A stretch of DNA of 64,000 nt from Congeria kusceri (lineage: Eukaryota; Mollusca; Bivalvia; Myida; Dreissenidae), in contig CM051033.1 in the NCBI GenBank assembly GCA_027627225.1, forward strand, positions 54,296,410-54,360,409, given 5' to 3'. Shown here piece after piece: positions 48,419-60,045 of this stretch (the first letter of the stretch is position 1; every line of letters starts with the position of its first letter). The position numbers and the translations under genes were made by a program. The notes beneath the pieces are model-generated. The model worked only from the letters and a program-made list of their open reading frames with translations. It was not told the DNA's origin and did not search any database.

Positions 48419-51087
48419 TAATAATAGAATTGGTAGAAGTTATCCCAAGTCCAGTTCCAGTTCCCGTAGTTCCGATCGTCATCAGTGAAAGGACCTTGAT
48501 TTCCATCCAATCGCTGGTGCGTGCCACTGTTTTCGTAGTTGAATTCTTCACCTTTGGAAGCGGTCAAGGACAAGCAAATAACAATCGAAAGAAAGAGAAG
48601 AATTAAAAACATTACAAAACACACAAAGTCTAAAAAATTTACAACATCTTTCCAGGTGATCGTTTTATTTTCTGCGCCCTCCGTTGCGCAATCCATGGTT
48701 CCATTTGTCTTCATACCAGGTGATACGCATGGAAGACAACTCAGCATTTTCATCAGTTTGACAAGAGGTCCTGGAACTTTTGTAGGCGGTTCGATTTTTC
48801 CGAAGCTATCCAACCGCAAGAAAATTAGTGCAAATATTGTTGTCAGTGTGCTTATAGCTGTTTGCATGACGAGAAAGGATGTAATTACGGGCACTGATTC
48901 AGAGTTGCGTGGGAGGGTGTTTGAAACAATCGTCAAAAACACCGCAAATGCCAAGAACACCGTGACAGCGAAGACCGCTTTCTCTCCAGCACTGACAGGC
49001 AACATGAAAATGAAGATGTTCAGAATGGATAGCATGCATATCGGCAAGAGTACTGACAGTATGAAATACATTGGCTTTCTCTTTAGCGTCAGTTTAAAGC
49101 TGACCGTTGTGTCCAGTTCGTCTCGCCCGATGTGCCAGCTAGTACTGGTGATTTTCCATGCGGGATTTTCTTCGTAATCAGCCAGGTTTAATCCTTTAGA
49201 ACCATTTTTCCCGCTCGTCATATTCACCTATAAAATATATACTTGTGAAACCAGTATAAATATGTTATGAATTACCGTCGAGGTTTGCTATTTATATATA
49301 ATTTACTGAATATTCTCTCACTTTTTGTTGAGTATCAGAAGTACCAGATGTAGTTGCATACAAATACTAAAGTAATTCATGGATGGTACATATGAAAATC
49401 AATTTCTGAAACGAAGGAATGTTACCTGAAATCTTGTATAACTCCAGGCCTGGAACCTAAGATAGCACGTCTGGTAGTCGAACGGATAGTAGGTGATATC
49501 AATGGAACATATTGATTTAAAAACCTTTGAAACAGAACAATTGTAGGAGTTAGTAATATTCAACTTCAAATTTGTTCACATTAGTATTTCAATAGTAATG
49601 TTTATTTTATGCACAAAACAAAGAAACCGTTGTACAAATGTTGGTACATGGTTTACGTTCATTGGCAAAAGATACATTTTGAGTGTTGTTATTTTTTCCA
49701 CGGTGTTTCTTCAATTCTAATTGGTCATTTGAGAAGCCGTCACAGCATCACAAGCAAAAATTGGTCAATGAGAAAATGTGATGTCAAAGCAGATGAAGTC
49801 TAATTCGCTGACAATGACTGACTACGTAATTTAGTACCTGAAATGGTTGCCAGGAAATCAAGCCAGTGTGTGTATTCTTGACATTCAGAGAGTTGTCACC
49901 AAGGCTTTTGTAATCCAGGTATGAATTTTTCAGTGCGATGTCCGGTTTCCAAACTTCGTCCTAACAACAAATGATATGTTACTAATCGAAATAAATATAA
50001 AGGTTAAGGATAAATGTAAAAGTTTCATTGACAATTTTAAAAGTTTGCATATACTTCTTTCATTTACATATAGTACGTTTTGTTTTTAATTGTTCAATTC
50101 TGTACGTCTTATTAATCGACCGCAAATGCATTCATGAAAGTAATTGATTTAAACATATTTTATTTCTCGAACGCATATACATATACAAAACAAATGCAAT
50201 TGCAAGTAATTCGCACGTACAAAAGATGGATCAGAACGAAAGATAATATGGCTCTTCTCCATGAATGGTATTTTGCGGAATAGTATGTAACATTATATAG
50301 TGGCAGTTAAGTATGTGAAAATAACTTAACAGTCATGGTAAGGAAGATATGATGATAGAAAGATGTAAGTCCGAGGCGAAGGATAAATGTTAAAAGAAGT
50401 AGGAGGGATATATTAGGTAGAGAGAAAGACAGATGAAGAAAGGTTGAAGTTTAAGGACTGCAATGAAAAGATTTTTTTTCGATGTGACAGAGATAAAAGC
50501 AACCGAACCTGGGGCCAGTGGTAAAAGCTGATTCCATCGTAATCAGCTGATGTCCATGTTAGAAACGAGTCGTTCCAACTGACGGACAGATAAGCCATTG
50601 TAGTGAGAACCTCTTGTGCCTCGCTAAGTTCGTTTATCGAGAACATATGGAGATTCACGTTGACATCTGAAAGGTGTGTCCATAAGTTATATGATAGATT
50701 CACGCAACATTCATAACATGCATAATTAAATACAGCATATCATGGTGCGTACAGATAAATATATCCGTTATATGTTCACACTTATATATACATGTGTGTT
50801 GGTGACCTAATAAGTCAGCAAGCGAAACAAAAAAGAAGAAACGATACGTATGCCTTCACAAACTTAATAAAATAGTATATTCAATATTCATTCGGCTTGA
50901 AAGTTAACCCATAAAATATATGGTGCATAATACCTATTGCAGTGGATTGATTGTTTATAGGTCGAATTCTTTTGTTGTAAGTCTCAAACAACTTCTTATA
51001 TAGCTTTTTCGCATCATCTCCAGTGTGTGTCACCACGTGATTAAAATAGCCAATCAAAACGAGCAGAACAATACACCAGCTGTGCAT
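48418..51087 (-). CDS. Cys-loop ligand-gated ion channel subunit, nicotinic-receptor-like, non-alpha type (copy 3, intact)
   Basis: Predicted subunit of a pentameric plasma-membrane channel opened by an extracellular ligand. Join 50934-51087, 50509-50666, 49838-49960, 49426-49524, 48418-49227: 1344 nt, 447 residues, all junctions GT-AG and in phase (exon 2 donor GTTCGG is weak). Residues 1-20 form a signal peptide. An amphipathic helix follows (KKLYKKLFETYNKRIRPINN). Loop D is WND..LTW, loop A is WKPD (108-111). The Cys-loop is C151-C165 with exactly 13 residues between, containing YYPFD. Trp172 sits in loop B. The loop C region has no vicinal Cys pair, so it is non-alpha. M1 is about 231-254, M2 261-281, M3 292-315, M4 373-401. 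GEK before M2, with Glu at -1', and Leu at 9' predict a cation channel. The M3-M4 loop is short (about 57 residues). A 46-residue tail follows M4. The first Met of copies 1 and 2 is Ile here, so translation starts at the next Met. The ligand cannot be told from sequence. Confidence 0.9.
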
Positions 51088-51726
51088 GACCTTCAGAACA
51101 TAAATGCAGAAATAAAGCTACTAACAATAATAGATATTGAGGCTTAATTAGCACGTGAACATAGGTTTGTGTAAGCATTTATTTATTTTCATAGCGGATA
51201 TTTCAGTTCATTACATTAACATGTATAACAAAGTACATGTGTTTATGACTCGTCGTTTCACTGTTTCACCCAAAACCGCACTGACAGATACTGTTCTGAC
51301 ACTACTCTAAAATGCTGTTATATATTTGTTTCCGCGACCATTATTTGTTGCCGGTTCATATTTGTAATGTCGTGCCAGCAATGTACTCGTACCTTTGTAA
51401 ATTTTGCTCATCGCAGGTGATTAATTTATCTTATCTTTTTAGCCGATAACTGTTGATAATAGTATCAATCAATCAATAACATATCAAACAAATAAAATAA
51501 TACATAAGCATAAATTCAAATCATGTTCAATGCAATTGACGAACATACAAATTATAAACAATTACATAAAATAATAATTACCGCTAACTCATGTTGAAAC
51601 TAGTTTGAATAAAAAATAAAATACATACGAACGTACGAATTGTAAGAGTTTGTATAATCCGAGCAAAGCGTCTGACTTCTATGCAATCTCTAACTGAAAC
51701 TATCCTAGTTGTGTGGTTTTATTGTT
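51088..51726. other. 5' flank of receptor copy 3
   Basis: Presumed promoter side of the intact receptor. It contains about 40 bp near 51640-51680 that are not in C1 or C2. No clear core-promoter element is visible. Confidence 0.3.
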
Positions 51727-52005
51727 TTAACAGAGCAGTTCTCCGAAAACATTTTCCTTGTTTTTGTCAACGTTCTTCCGTGAAATAAAACGGATACCCA
51801 TCGTTGAGAGTAAACTGTTTATAGTAAGGTATTGATTTGCAGCAAATGTAACATGAATGAAAGACGTATTAGATCGGATAACCATTGCAAACTGTGTTAG
51901 TGTTATGGAAGCGCCATTGTAAGGCGCATGTATTGTATAACATGTGCGATTTTGAGATTTGTGTTGATCATTGATCATGGTCTTCTTCCAAACATAATCA
52001 TTCAT
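51727..52005 (-). CDS. Candidate exon of a secreted, possibly CUB-like protein (unidentified)
   Basis: An open frame of 92 codons from ATG, extendable upstream in frame through SCRDTCVK to a good acceptor (pyrimidine-rich stretch, then CCACCAGCAG, ending near 52028). Four cysteines are spaced as in a small extracellular domain. The stretch CYTIHAPYNGASITLTQF recalls the C-x-(W/Y)-x-I-x-A-P-x-G-x-x-I-x-L core of CUB domains, but the resemblance is partial. It lies upstream of the receptor on the same strand and would be a separate gene or a lone exon. Copies 1 and 2 have a stop codon in the middle and have lost one cysteine, the same contrast of intact copy 3 against broken copies as the receptor shows. 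No other exon of the gene was found. Confidence 0.35.
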   Translation of the reverse strand: MNDYVWKKTMINDQHKSQNRTCYTIHAPYNGASITLTQFAMVIRSNTSFIHVTFAANQYLTINSLLSTMGIRFISRKNVDKNKENVFGELLC

Positions 52006-52128
52006 TTTGACACAGGTGTCGCGACAACTGCTGGTGGTTAGAACAATACAATATAAGGAAAGAACTGTTGATTTGTCAAGTCAAAACATTCACTTATCAT
52101 ACGAAAATATTATTTAAGATATTAAAAA

Positions 52129-52197
52129 ATGGAGAAGTCTACTGTAATATTTATATTGATTTACATATGTGCTGCACACTGTTTTCGATGTAAATAA
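52129..52197 (+). CDS. Possible signal-peptide exon, copy 3
   Basis: As in copy 1 but with CFRC at the end instead of CFLC. It lies about 100 nt from, and divergent to, the candidate exon at 51727-52005. Confidence 0.2.
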   Translation: MEKSTVIFILIYICAAHCFRCK

Positions 52198-53090
52198 AAT
52201 ATTGATAAGTAACTGAAATCAGTACGCTCAAATCTGATCGCAAGAATGCATGTTTTGAGTGGTAATATTGGTTTGTTTAAAAGATACAATGTATATGGGA
52301 CTGCTTTACCTTTAGTTTACCTGCTTCCATGAAATTAAACTGATATCATGTTTTAAGACATACCTATTCACTTGCTTTCATTACATGTATTGTTCAAATG
52401 AACAATATTACAAACCAATCAAGAAATTTTCAGGCAAAAGAGCACAATGTAAGTGTTAAAAGGTATTGTAGTCTGTATGAATGTTGGACATTCATGTAAG
52501 GATTGTTTGACAAAAGATTACTATCAACGTAAAGGGAAATCCTTTATGCAGTTATATTTATGGTAATAACTTACGTATAACGATTTAGTGTCTCGTCCAT
52601 TGAAAATACTCTGTTTTCAGGAAACACCCGTTACCAACTAATCATATGTTAATCATGTTTTTGGTTAGGTTAGTCTAGGTGCTTTACTTGATGCGGATAT
52701 TTGTCAAATAACATTGAAAAATAGGCAAATCTGTGAATAAGCCTAATGCCTCTTAGAATTGTAAATAATTTCGAACATGAAAATAATCCTGAGACGTGTA
52801 TCTATTTTTTAAAATGTATAAAGACCCATCAGACATGCACAATGGATTTAGCACAAATAATACCCCATATGATTGCAGTAATAGATGTCAAAACAAAATA
52901 GGGTTAAAATGATGAAAGCTGATCTTAAAAGGAGAGGCCGAAACTAACTATGTACACGTCACTTTACAAACGTGCAGGTTATCATATTTCATTTTGACCA
53001 TGAAGTGGCGTAAACATGTGTTAAATATAAAAAAGCGGAACATATGTAAAACAAAACGGTATCATTTTCCTCTTAAAAGAACTACATTCA

Positions 53091-53235
53091 GAATTGAAAC
53101 GCTCTTTTTCGGCGCTTCATCGATGCATGAAAGTAATTTTTTTTTTTGTATCTAATTTCGGCTTTATGCACAAATTAGATACAAAAAAACTGACCTTCAT
53201 ACATCGATGAAGCGCTGGAAAGAGCGTTTCAATTC
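53091..53235. repeat. 145-bp foldback, copy 3
   Basis: Pairs as in the other cores. Confidence 0.85.
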
Positions 53236-54772
53236 GTACAATGACAATTATAATTGCAATGTGTGTATACTTTAAATGTTCACCTTAAAAGAAAAAATCA
53301 ATTTATGGTTTATTTTTTGCAATTCGCGCATCAACACATTAAAGTATGATTCGTAGGCTTCGCCCCTTGCACTGCAGTAGCGTTGTGTACATGTCGCAAC
53401 ACAACAGTATCTTTAATAATACAGTAGCTCTAGTGATAAAATTTAGTTTTGATTTACTTTTGTTTTGGTTGATATTTCGTAAGAGCAATTTTGGAGAAGG
53501 TGTTTTGTATCCATAATATACATGTAGCAAGAGACGGAAATATTGAAACGCGTTCCAGTTTAGATTTACGACTGAAGGCTAAACGAGTCGAAAGTTGTTT
53601 TCAGATAGTTGCAATTTTGTAAACGCCCATATACATGTGTGGATGGAACCGTGCTTTAGGCGTAGAATATATTTAAATAATTAATGTTTATTTTTACATT
53701 TGAAACGCAATGTTTCATATGTATGTTTTACTTCTTTCTTAAAACGACCGATGCATTTTAAAACCGAGTGTTGAGCAAATATTTCAACACCACATTTTTT
53801 TGCACGTCGTGTTAAAACGTTTTGTGTAAGAAATTCGGCAAAATATATCGTGAAAGGCCCTAATTCCGAGTGGGACCATATTTCGATGATCCATGATTTT
53901 AAATAATCAGTGCACTTCTGGGTAGGATTATTTATTTATTTTGTTGAAATTGATTTAGAAACATGAATGACAGAAAAAAAATCAAAAAATATTTATCTAG
54001 AGTCATGTTTAATTGAATAAGTAAAACAGCCACATTTTCTGTCATTTTTTCACACGGTGTCTACTATTGTGTCAAAGATTCTGTAAAAGTACATAAGAAA
54101 CCTCTAGCTAATTTTGTCTTCAATGTTGACAATTGATGAATGGACAACATAAAAGGTGAAGTAATGTTGATACACAGGGCAAAAAACAAGTATATTTCAT
54201 GTTGTTTCATTGTGTCATCGGAATTTGGAACAAATTCAAGGTGACGGATAAAAGGAACTGGAAATACATTTTCCATTTGTTGGTCATGTTTATGTGACAA
54301 AAGTGCAATAATTTATTGTAGTTGATAGATAAATGATTATTTTTTTAATATTAGTGGATATTTTGATTTTGTAAAGTTCACTGAATATCTTTTAATTGAT
54401 CAGTTTCTTATGTAATTGGAATATGGACACTCCAGGATAACTAACAGTGTGGATATAAGATCAAGTCGAGAAACAGGTAAACGCCTTTTATTATTTTACT
54501 ATTCAAAATATAAAATCTATGGAACTGTGTGTCATCGGCCGAAAATATCTACTGTACAGTTTCTTTACCTGTGTGACACAAATTGAAAAGGTCAATTGTT
54601 ATGCATCTTATTAAACATATTTGCATAGAGCTGTGAGCAAGAAGAAAATTGTAATTGTTTTAGTCAAAGCTACTTGTAAATGACAATTCTGTAAAAAAAA
54701 ATTAACTTTGCTTCAGCTGCTGTTGAAACTCCTGGACCCGAGTGATATAATGAAGTTACGATACACCACAAT

Positions 54773-54868
54773 AATGATTCGACTCATAACGATTCGCCAC
54801 AGTTTAATGACGATACGCCAGAGTGTGATAACGATTCGCCACTGTGTGTTATAACGATTCGCCACAAA
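54773..54868 (+). repeat. ~21-bp minisatellite, copy 3
   Basis: Same unit number as the other cores, with different point changes (ACGATACGCC in one unit). Confidence 0.7.
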
Positions 54869-56429
54869 CTGGATGTACAATATATACTTCGCCCTGTCGT
54901 ATAATGTGAATGGATAAATGTTCGAGAAAATTAACAGGTGAATTTTGTGCAAATCATCCTTAGCTTATGCTTAATTTACCAACTTGAGCCTACTTCGAGG
55001 AGTGTTTTGTGCTTCGCAGCTAGCGAGTCATTTGCGTACTTGAAAATGGGATTTTGACAATTGGAGTTTCAGCTCTCAGAGGTGACAATTTGATGGAGCT
55101 CGCACAATTTCCGAGGTGTGGTTGTGGTATTCTTTTGCGAGCTCCATGGGATGATTGCATACAATGCTCGCTTGGTTTTCCGGTGGCTTCCTTGTAAAAA
55201 AATGGGACACGTTTGTTCAACTGGATGTCTGTTATTTGACTGAACATCTTGTTTCTAAACCGTTATTTGCTTAATCTGTTAATCTGTAAAATTGTGTATT
55301 TTAATGTTTGTGTTTGTTAAATTTCATTTGTTTTCCTCTTTTGATAAATATAAATTTAAATATAAATATAAAAGAGGGTATGTACGATCTCATCGAATTT
55401 TCTAAGACAATATGAAAGTAAAATAAAACCTATAAAACACTGATAAATAACAAACTATAATAAACTTTCAGAAAAATTGATATTCGAAAATCCTCGAAAT
55501 ACTTTAAAATACTTTTCGTCTTCCTGTCGAAAACTCATTGATGTGCATCAGACATGTACAATTTTGGAAAATCTCCAATATGTGTTACGTGTTGACAAAA
55601 GTTCTGTGCAGATTGTTCATACGACACATTTTTGTTTCTCTCACAAAAACGATTAAAGGTGTCGGTATCGGCACAGCACTAGGAATTTTATAAATTTGTC
55701 GTTATCATGAAGTTCATGTTAAAAAGCAACATATGAAGTATGGTATAAATATCTGTTTATTTCTTTTTATTTTAACTTCCCTTGATTATATTCGTCCTCT
55801 CATTTGTGTTGTCCAAATTATGAGAAAATGAAATGTTGATATTGAAATCGTACATACCCCCTTTAAATATTTTTATCCAAAAAGTTTCTTTTTTATGTTT
55901 ATGTTGAATTTTCTCTCTATGTTATTTCTTTCTTTCATGCATAATGCTCATCAAATAAGCAAAAACAAAGAAACAACATACATTTTACATGTTACATGTT
56001 TATACTGTATTATTAATAAATATATTCATTATTAATTTCGTTTTGTGACAATGCCATGTATAAATGTGAATTAATCTGTTACTGTATTTCTATTTCTAGT
56101 CGTCTCACATGAATAGAGGCAACCGGCTTCATTGAAAAATAAAAGCCTGTCACATGATGCATTTAAGCCAATCAGAGCATGGTAAAATGATGAAACCATA
56201 GGAAATTGTAATTTATAGTAAATTGAATAGAAAAGACTTAAAGAACGGGAAAATTAATAGTTCGCACATCGCATTTGAAGTCCCAAACAAAAATCGCATT
56301 ACTTCATGGAATACGATGTCCCACCATGTATTCGTTTTCAATTATGTGCATGTGCATAACCCCTTTACAAGTACATGTTCACTGATATCATCTCGATTTA
56401 AACATGTCTATATATTTCTTGGACCCGTG

Positions 56430-56763
56430 AAAATGGCTCTGCTGGTAACTGATCACAATAACATTTAAATAATGTATTGTGTATAAAAGAGAATATTTTA
56501 ATAAATTAATATTAATTGGATATATATGGACCCAGCATGAATTTACGCGCGCCTTAAACATAAGATGAGTGAAATTTAACTTGTAAAGTCGAAGCTAAAG
56601 AAAATGGCTCTGCTGGTACCTGATTACAATAACATTTAAATAATGTATTGTATATAAAAGAGAATATTTTAATAAATTAATATTAATTGGATAAAAATTG
56701 ACCCAGCATGAATTTACACGGGCCTTAAAAGATGAGTGAAATTTAACTTGTAAAATCGAAGCT
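56430..56763 (+). repeat. 171-bp tandem duplication, copy 3
   Basis: Same paired arrangement as the other cores. Confidence 0.85.
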
Positions 56764-57698
56764 CCTCGGTTTGGTGTACATGCAGATTGAACATTCGGTA
56801 GACAACTGTTTCGTTGAACCACGACGTGTTAAGTGTTTCGTTACTGCTGAGACAGCCAAGATATATTATGATGAATCTTTCTCTGAAATGATAAATTTTT
56901 TGTTTCATCATTTCATCATTTTAAATGCACTTGAACTAACTTTTAAGAAGTATTAATCTATTAAATACGCTTGTATTCGTGTTATCCCATCCAGATTGTT
57001 AATATATTTCACCAAATGTTTATAGTTCAACGACAAGCAATCCAATGTAAATATAAATATCATACTTTGGTCGTTTGTCACACATTCAATAAAGAAATAA
57101 TGTTCGATTTTGAGTTGTTTATCTGTAAACAAACAACGATTTTGAGTTCTGATGTGTTTGAAGTAATATAATGTATGTGCAATAGAACGAAAAATCGTTG
57201 TTTATTTACAGGTAAACAACGATAAAGCGAAAGTAATGTCGATTATAACATGACTTGACAACATATTCTGAAATTACAATGCGAAATTTTTATTGTTTCG
57301 GAACTACTTTTCGAGTTGTTTATGGGCAATTTAACGACGGAAATTTTGCGCGTGTCATGTTAGAATTTAAAATCATCCATGTTTTCTTAATTTGCATCAG
57401 AATTCGTCGTTGTTGTGTTTTTCTTCTGCAAGATCCGACATAAGATCTCAAGGATTTTTGAATTGTTTGAAAACTTTGAAAAACGACTGCCTGTCCGTGA
57501 GGGTTTAATTTGTGACGCACTGATTACAACCACACAATTTCATATGCGAGAGAAAATAACCATTGTGATTGAATCATAAAATAAATAAGTAATTATCACA
57601 CAATACCTCAGATAAACGTCATTATCTACGGTTGAAAGAACATCTCTCGTGTATTATGCACTTTTGTTTTGGTGCTGTGTAGCTACCTCGTTTTCCTA

Positions 57699-58339
57699 TT
57701 ATAGTGCGAAATTATTAACCTGACACTCATGAATATTCCGTATACAATCGAGTTTTATTTATAGATACTACGACAAGTATCAAACGTATCATAGGCCATT
57801 TTACAATCTAAATTGATATCGTATAGATTTATATGTGGTTAGGAAGAATAGTGTATGCCGCGCTTGCAATGCGAAGGTTTAAGTTCGAGTCCCGGCGTCG
57901 ACATTTTATAAACATGAGCATTTTACACATTATTATTATAATTACTAAAGGAAATTTATACTTTGCATGTATAAGTACTTTCTGTATGAATAATACAAAA
58001 TTAAAAGTATCAATATTAATAAGATCAAATAAAAAATAATTTAAAACAATGATTATTATACATTATTTAATTAATATCTTATGATTTGCACATTTTAAGA
58101 ATAACTCATCCTATTTTACAAAGGTCGCTGTCAGAAGGAATTGAACTCGGCCGATGGCGTGGGGCGCTAGCACTTATACCACACGACCATTAAATACCAC
58201 TCTCGCTACACCGTATTTAAATCTATATCAACATAAATTCCGATAACAGAAACTCGTCCAAAACTACTCAAACAACGGAACACACGTACGGGTTGTCATG
58301 AAGGTTAATTAGTGTCAGGTTAATAATTTCGCACTATAA
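57699..58339. mobile_element. 640-bp TIR element with tRNA-like segments, copy 3
   Basis: Perfect 29-bp ends at 57699-57727 and 58311-58339. The minus-strand tRNA-like segment is best preserved here (GGTCGTGTGGTATAAGTGC A-box-like start). Confidence 0.6.
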
Positions 58340-58607
58340 CTGAATTTAGTTTTGTTTGTACCTTTAATGTACATGTGTACTTGTTTGATTGGAAATACTT
58401 TCTAGCGTTAACTGTATTTAGTGTAGCAGTTACGAACTGTTGTTTGGTTAACTATGTAACATAAATATTATGAACTGGTATATTTATGTTGTGTGTATGA
58501 AACTGAATTTGTGTCTCATTATAAACGAAAACTTAGTTTGTTCACTCGTAGTTTTGATAAAATGCCTTCAAATCATATCTTCACATCAAATTTCATGAAG
58601 TCAAGTT

Positions 58608-59220
58608 TTACGCTTGTGTTATTGGCAGGTTATCTGGAGATATCACGCTCTCAGGTTGCATCTCATGGTTATCGTGCTTTTCTACACGTCGAACTCCTCT
58701 ACAATACACACGGGGTTGATTTGGCTTTTGATATGTATGACGTTTACCATTCTTAAAATATCCAAGCATCCCTTTTTGTCTTAGGGCCTTTAGCTGTAGA
58801 CGCTGCCAATATGTCAAATCATTTGACATTCTAATTCCGTTTCGTTAGTTGATCTCTATATCCGAATAACTTAAATTTATCTTCTGGTTGCAAACACAAC
58901 TATAATCATTCTGGGCTCGTTTGATTTACCAGTGACCTTTGACCCAATGCGCTGCGCCCTTACTAATGATGAGTCATTAAAGTCATAACTTTCATCGACT
59001 GAGCTAAGGACTTTATCCCTTACTATTGTTTTTAGCTCTGCACTACTGCTTTCAACTTCTCTTATCCCAAATACTCTTACGGAATGTTTTAGCCTTTCTG
59101 ATTCTAAAATGTTCAATTGTGCTTCTATACCTGATATTCCTGACTCATACTGCTCATCATGGTATGCCAAACTCTCTATATCACTTTACAATACTTCCAG
59201 GTTGAAATTTTTTACAAGTA
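58608..59220 (-). pseudogene. L1-like ORF1 protein fragment, copy 3, longer but frameshifted
   Basis: The RRM-like part is at 58877-59170 and the C-terminal part at 58608-58829, in different frames; small deletions between them (near 58850-58890) break the frame. The C-terminal part adds a basic tail (QKGMLGYFKNGKRHTYQKPN) that C1 and C2 lack through their 256-bp deletion. Confidence 0.65.
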
Positions 59221-60045
59221 CGTCCAATCAATTCCAAACTGTTACTAAATGCTTTGCAACATATTACACGCATATAACTCAAGAGATTGGAATCACTTCA
59301 TCATAGATACTTTAACCCACCCTGGAGCAGTCCAAAAATTGTTTAAGAAAGTTTATACACTTACACCAATATTTCAATTTTTAGTTACAGAAACAGTTCG
59401 AAAAAAATGTAGCGTGCTTAAATGACCTCAGTACAACATGTTATTGTGTTTTCTGACGTTAACTTCTTGATACGGTTTCGGTAATAGCATATTTTGTAAT
59501 CTACTCTGTTAGCGACAACGTTAAAGTATGGACCTCCCGAGATATGCGCATAGCTGTACACTTTTGCATAACAATGTGTTATTTGGCAGCGCAATCTTAT
59601 ACGAATCTGCAACAAACAACTGAATATAGTGTAATGAAAAGATCAAACGTACACAAATGGCACCAATGATTCCGATATGGAACAGCAAGCATCGAAGATG
59701 ATGAACACAATGATTGATCGAGAATTACGACGGCGACGCGAAGGCTGTTGACTTCGTCGTGAATTAAGGTCGTGCGGGGTTTGCAGAAGCGCTCGGAACA
59801 GTTCGGACTTTCTTACATTAGATACTGGAAATGAGAACGTTTTGTGCGAAAATGGTTAAACGATTAAAAATCATTCTTGTTCATTTACTCTTAAAATATT
59901 ATTACTGTTATCGGTGGAATAAATATCCAATTGAATAGGAATCTCGGGCATTGTAGTTTTTTATTACCAAAGGAATAGCGAATTTATTTAATGAACACTT
60001 TATTATTGGATAAAAACCTATACTGACGAGATGAATGAAATCTGG

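Larger units (their letters stand above)
52198..57698. other. Repeat-bearing intergenic DNA of C3, no supported gene
   Basis: Collinear with 19770-25265 with more differences, including a unique insertion near 52290-52310. Confidence 0.4.
46324..60045. repeat. C3: third and most divergent copy of the core
   Basis: About 290 bp longer than C1 and C2, mainly because of 58528-58783 and a stretch of about 40 bp near 51640. It carries the only intact receptor gene of the window. Confidence 0.95.
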
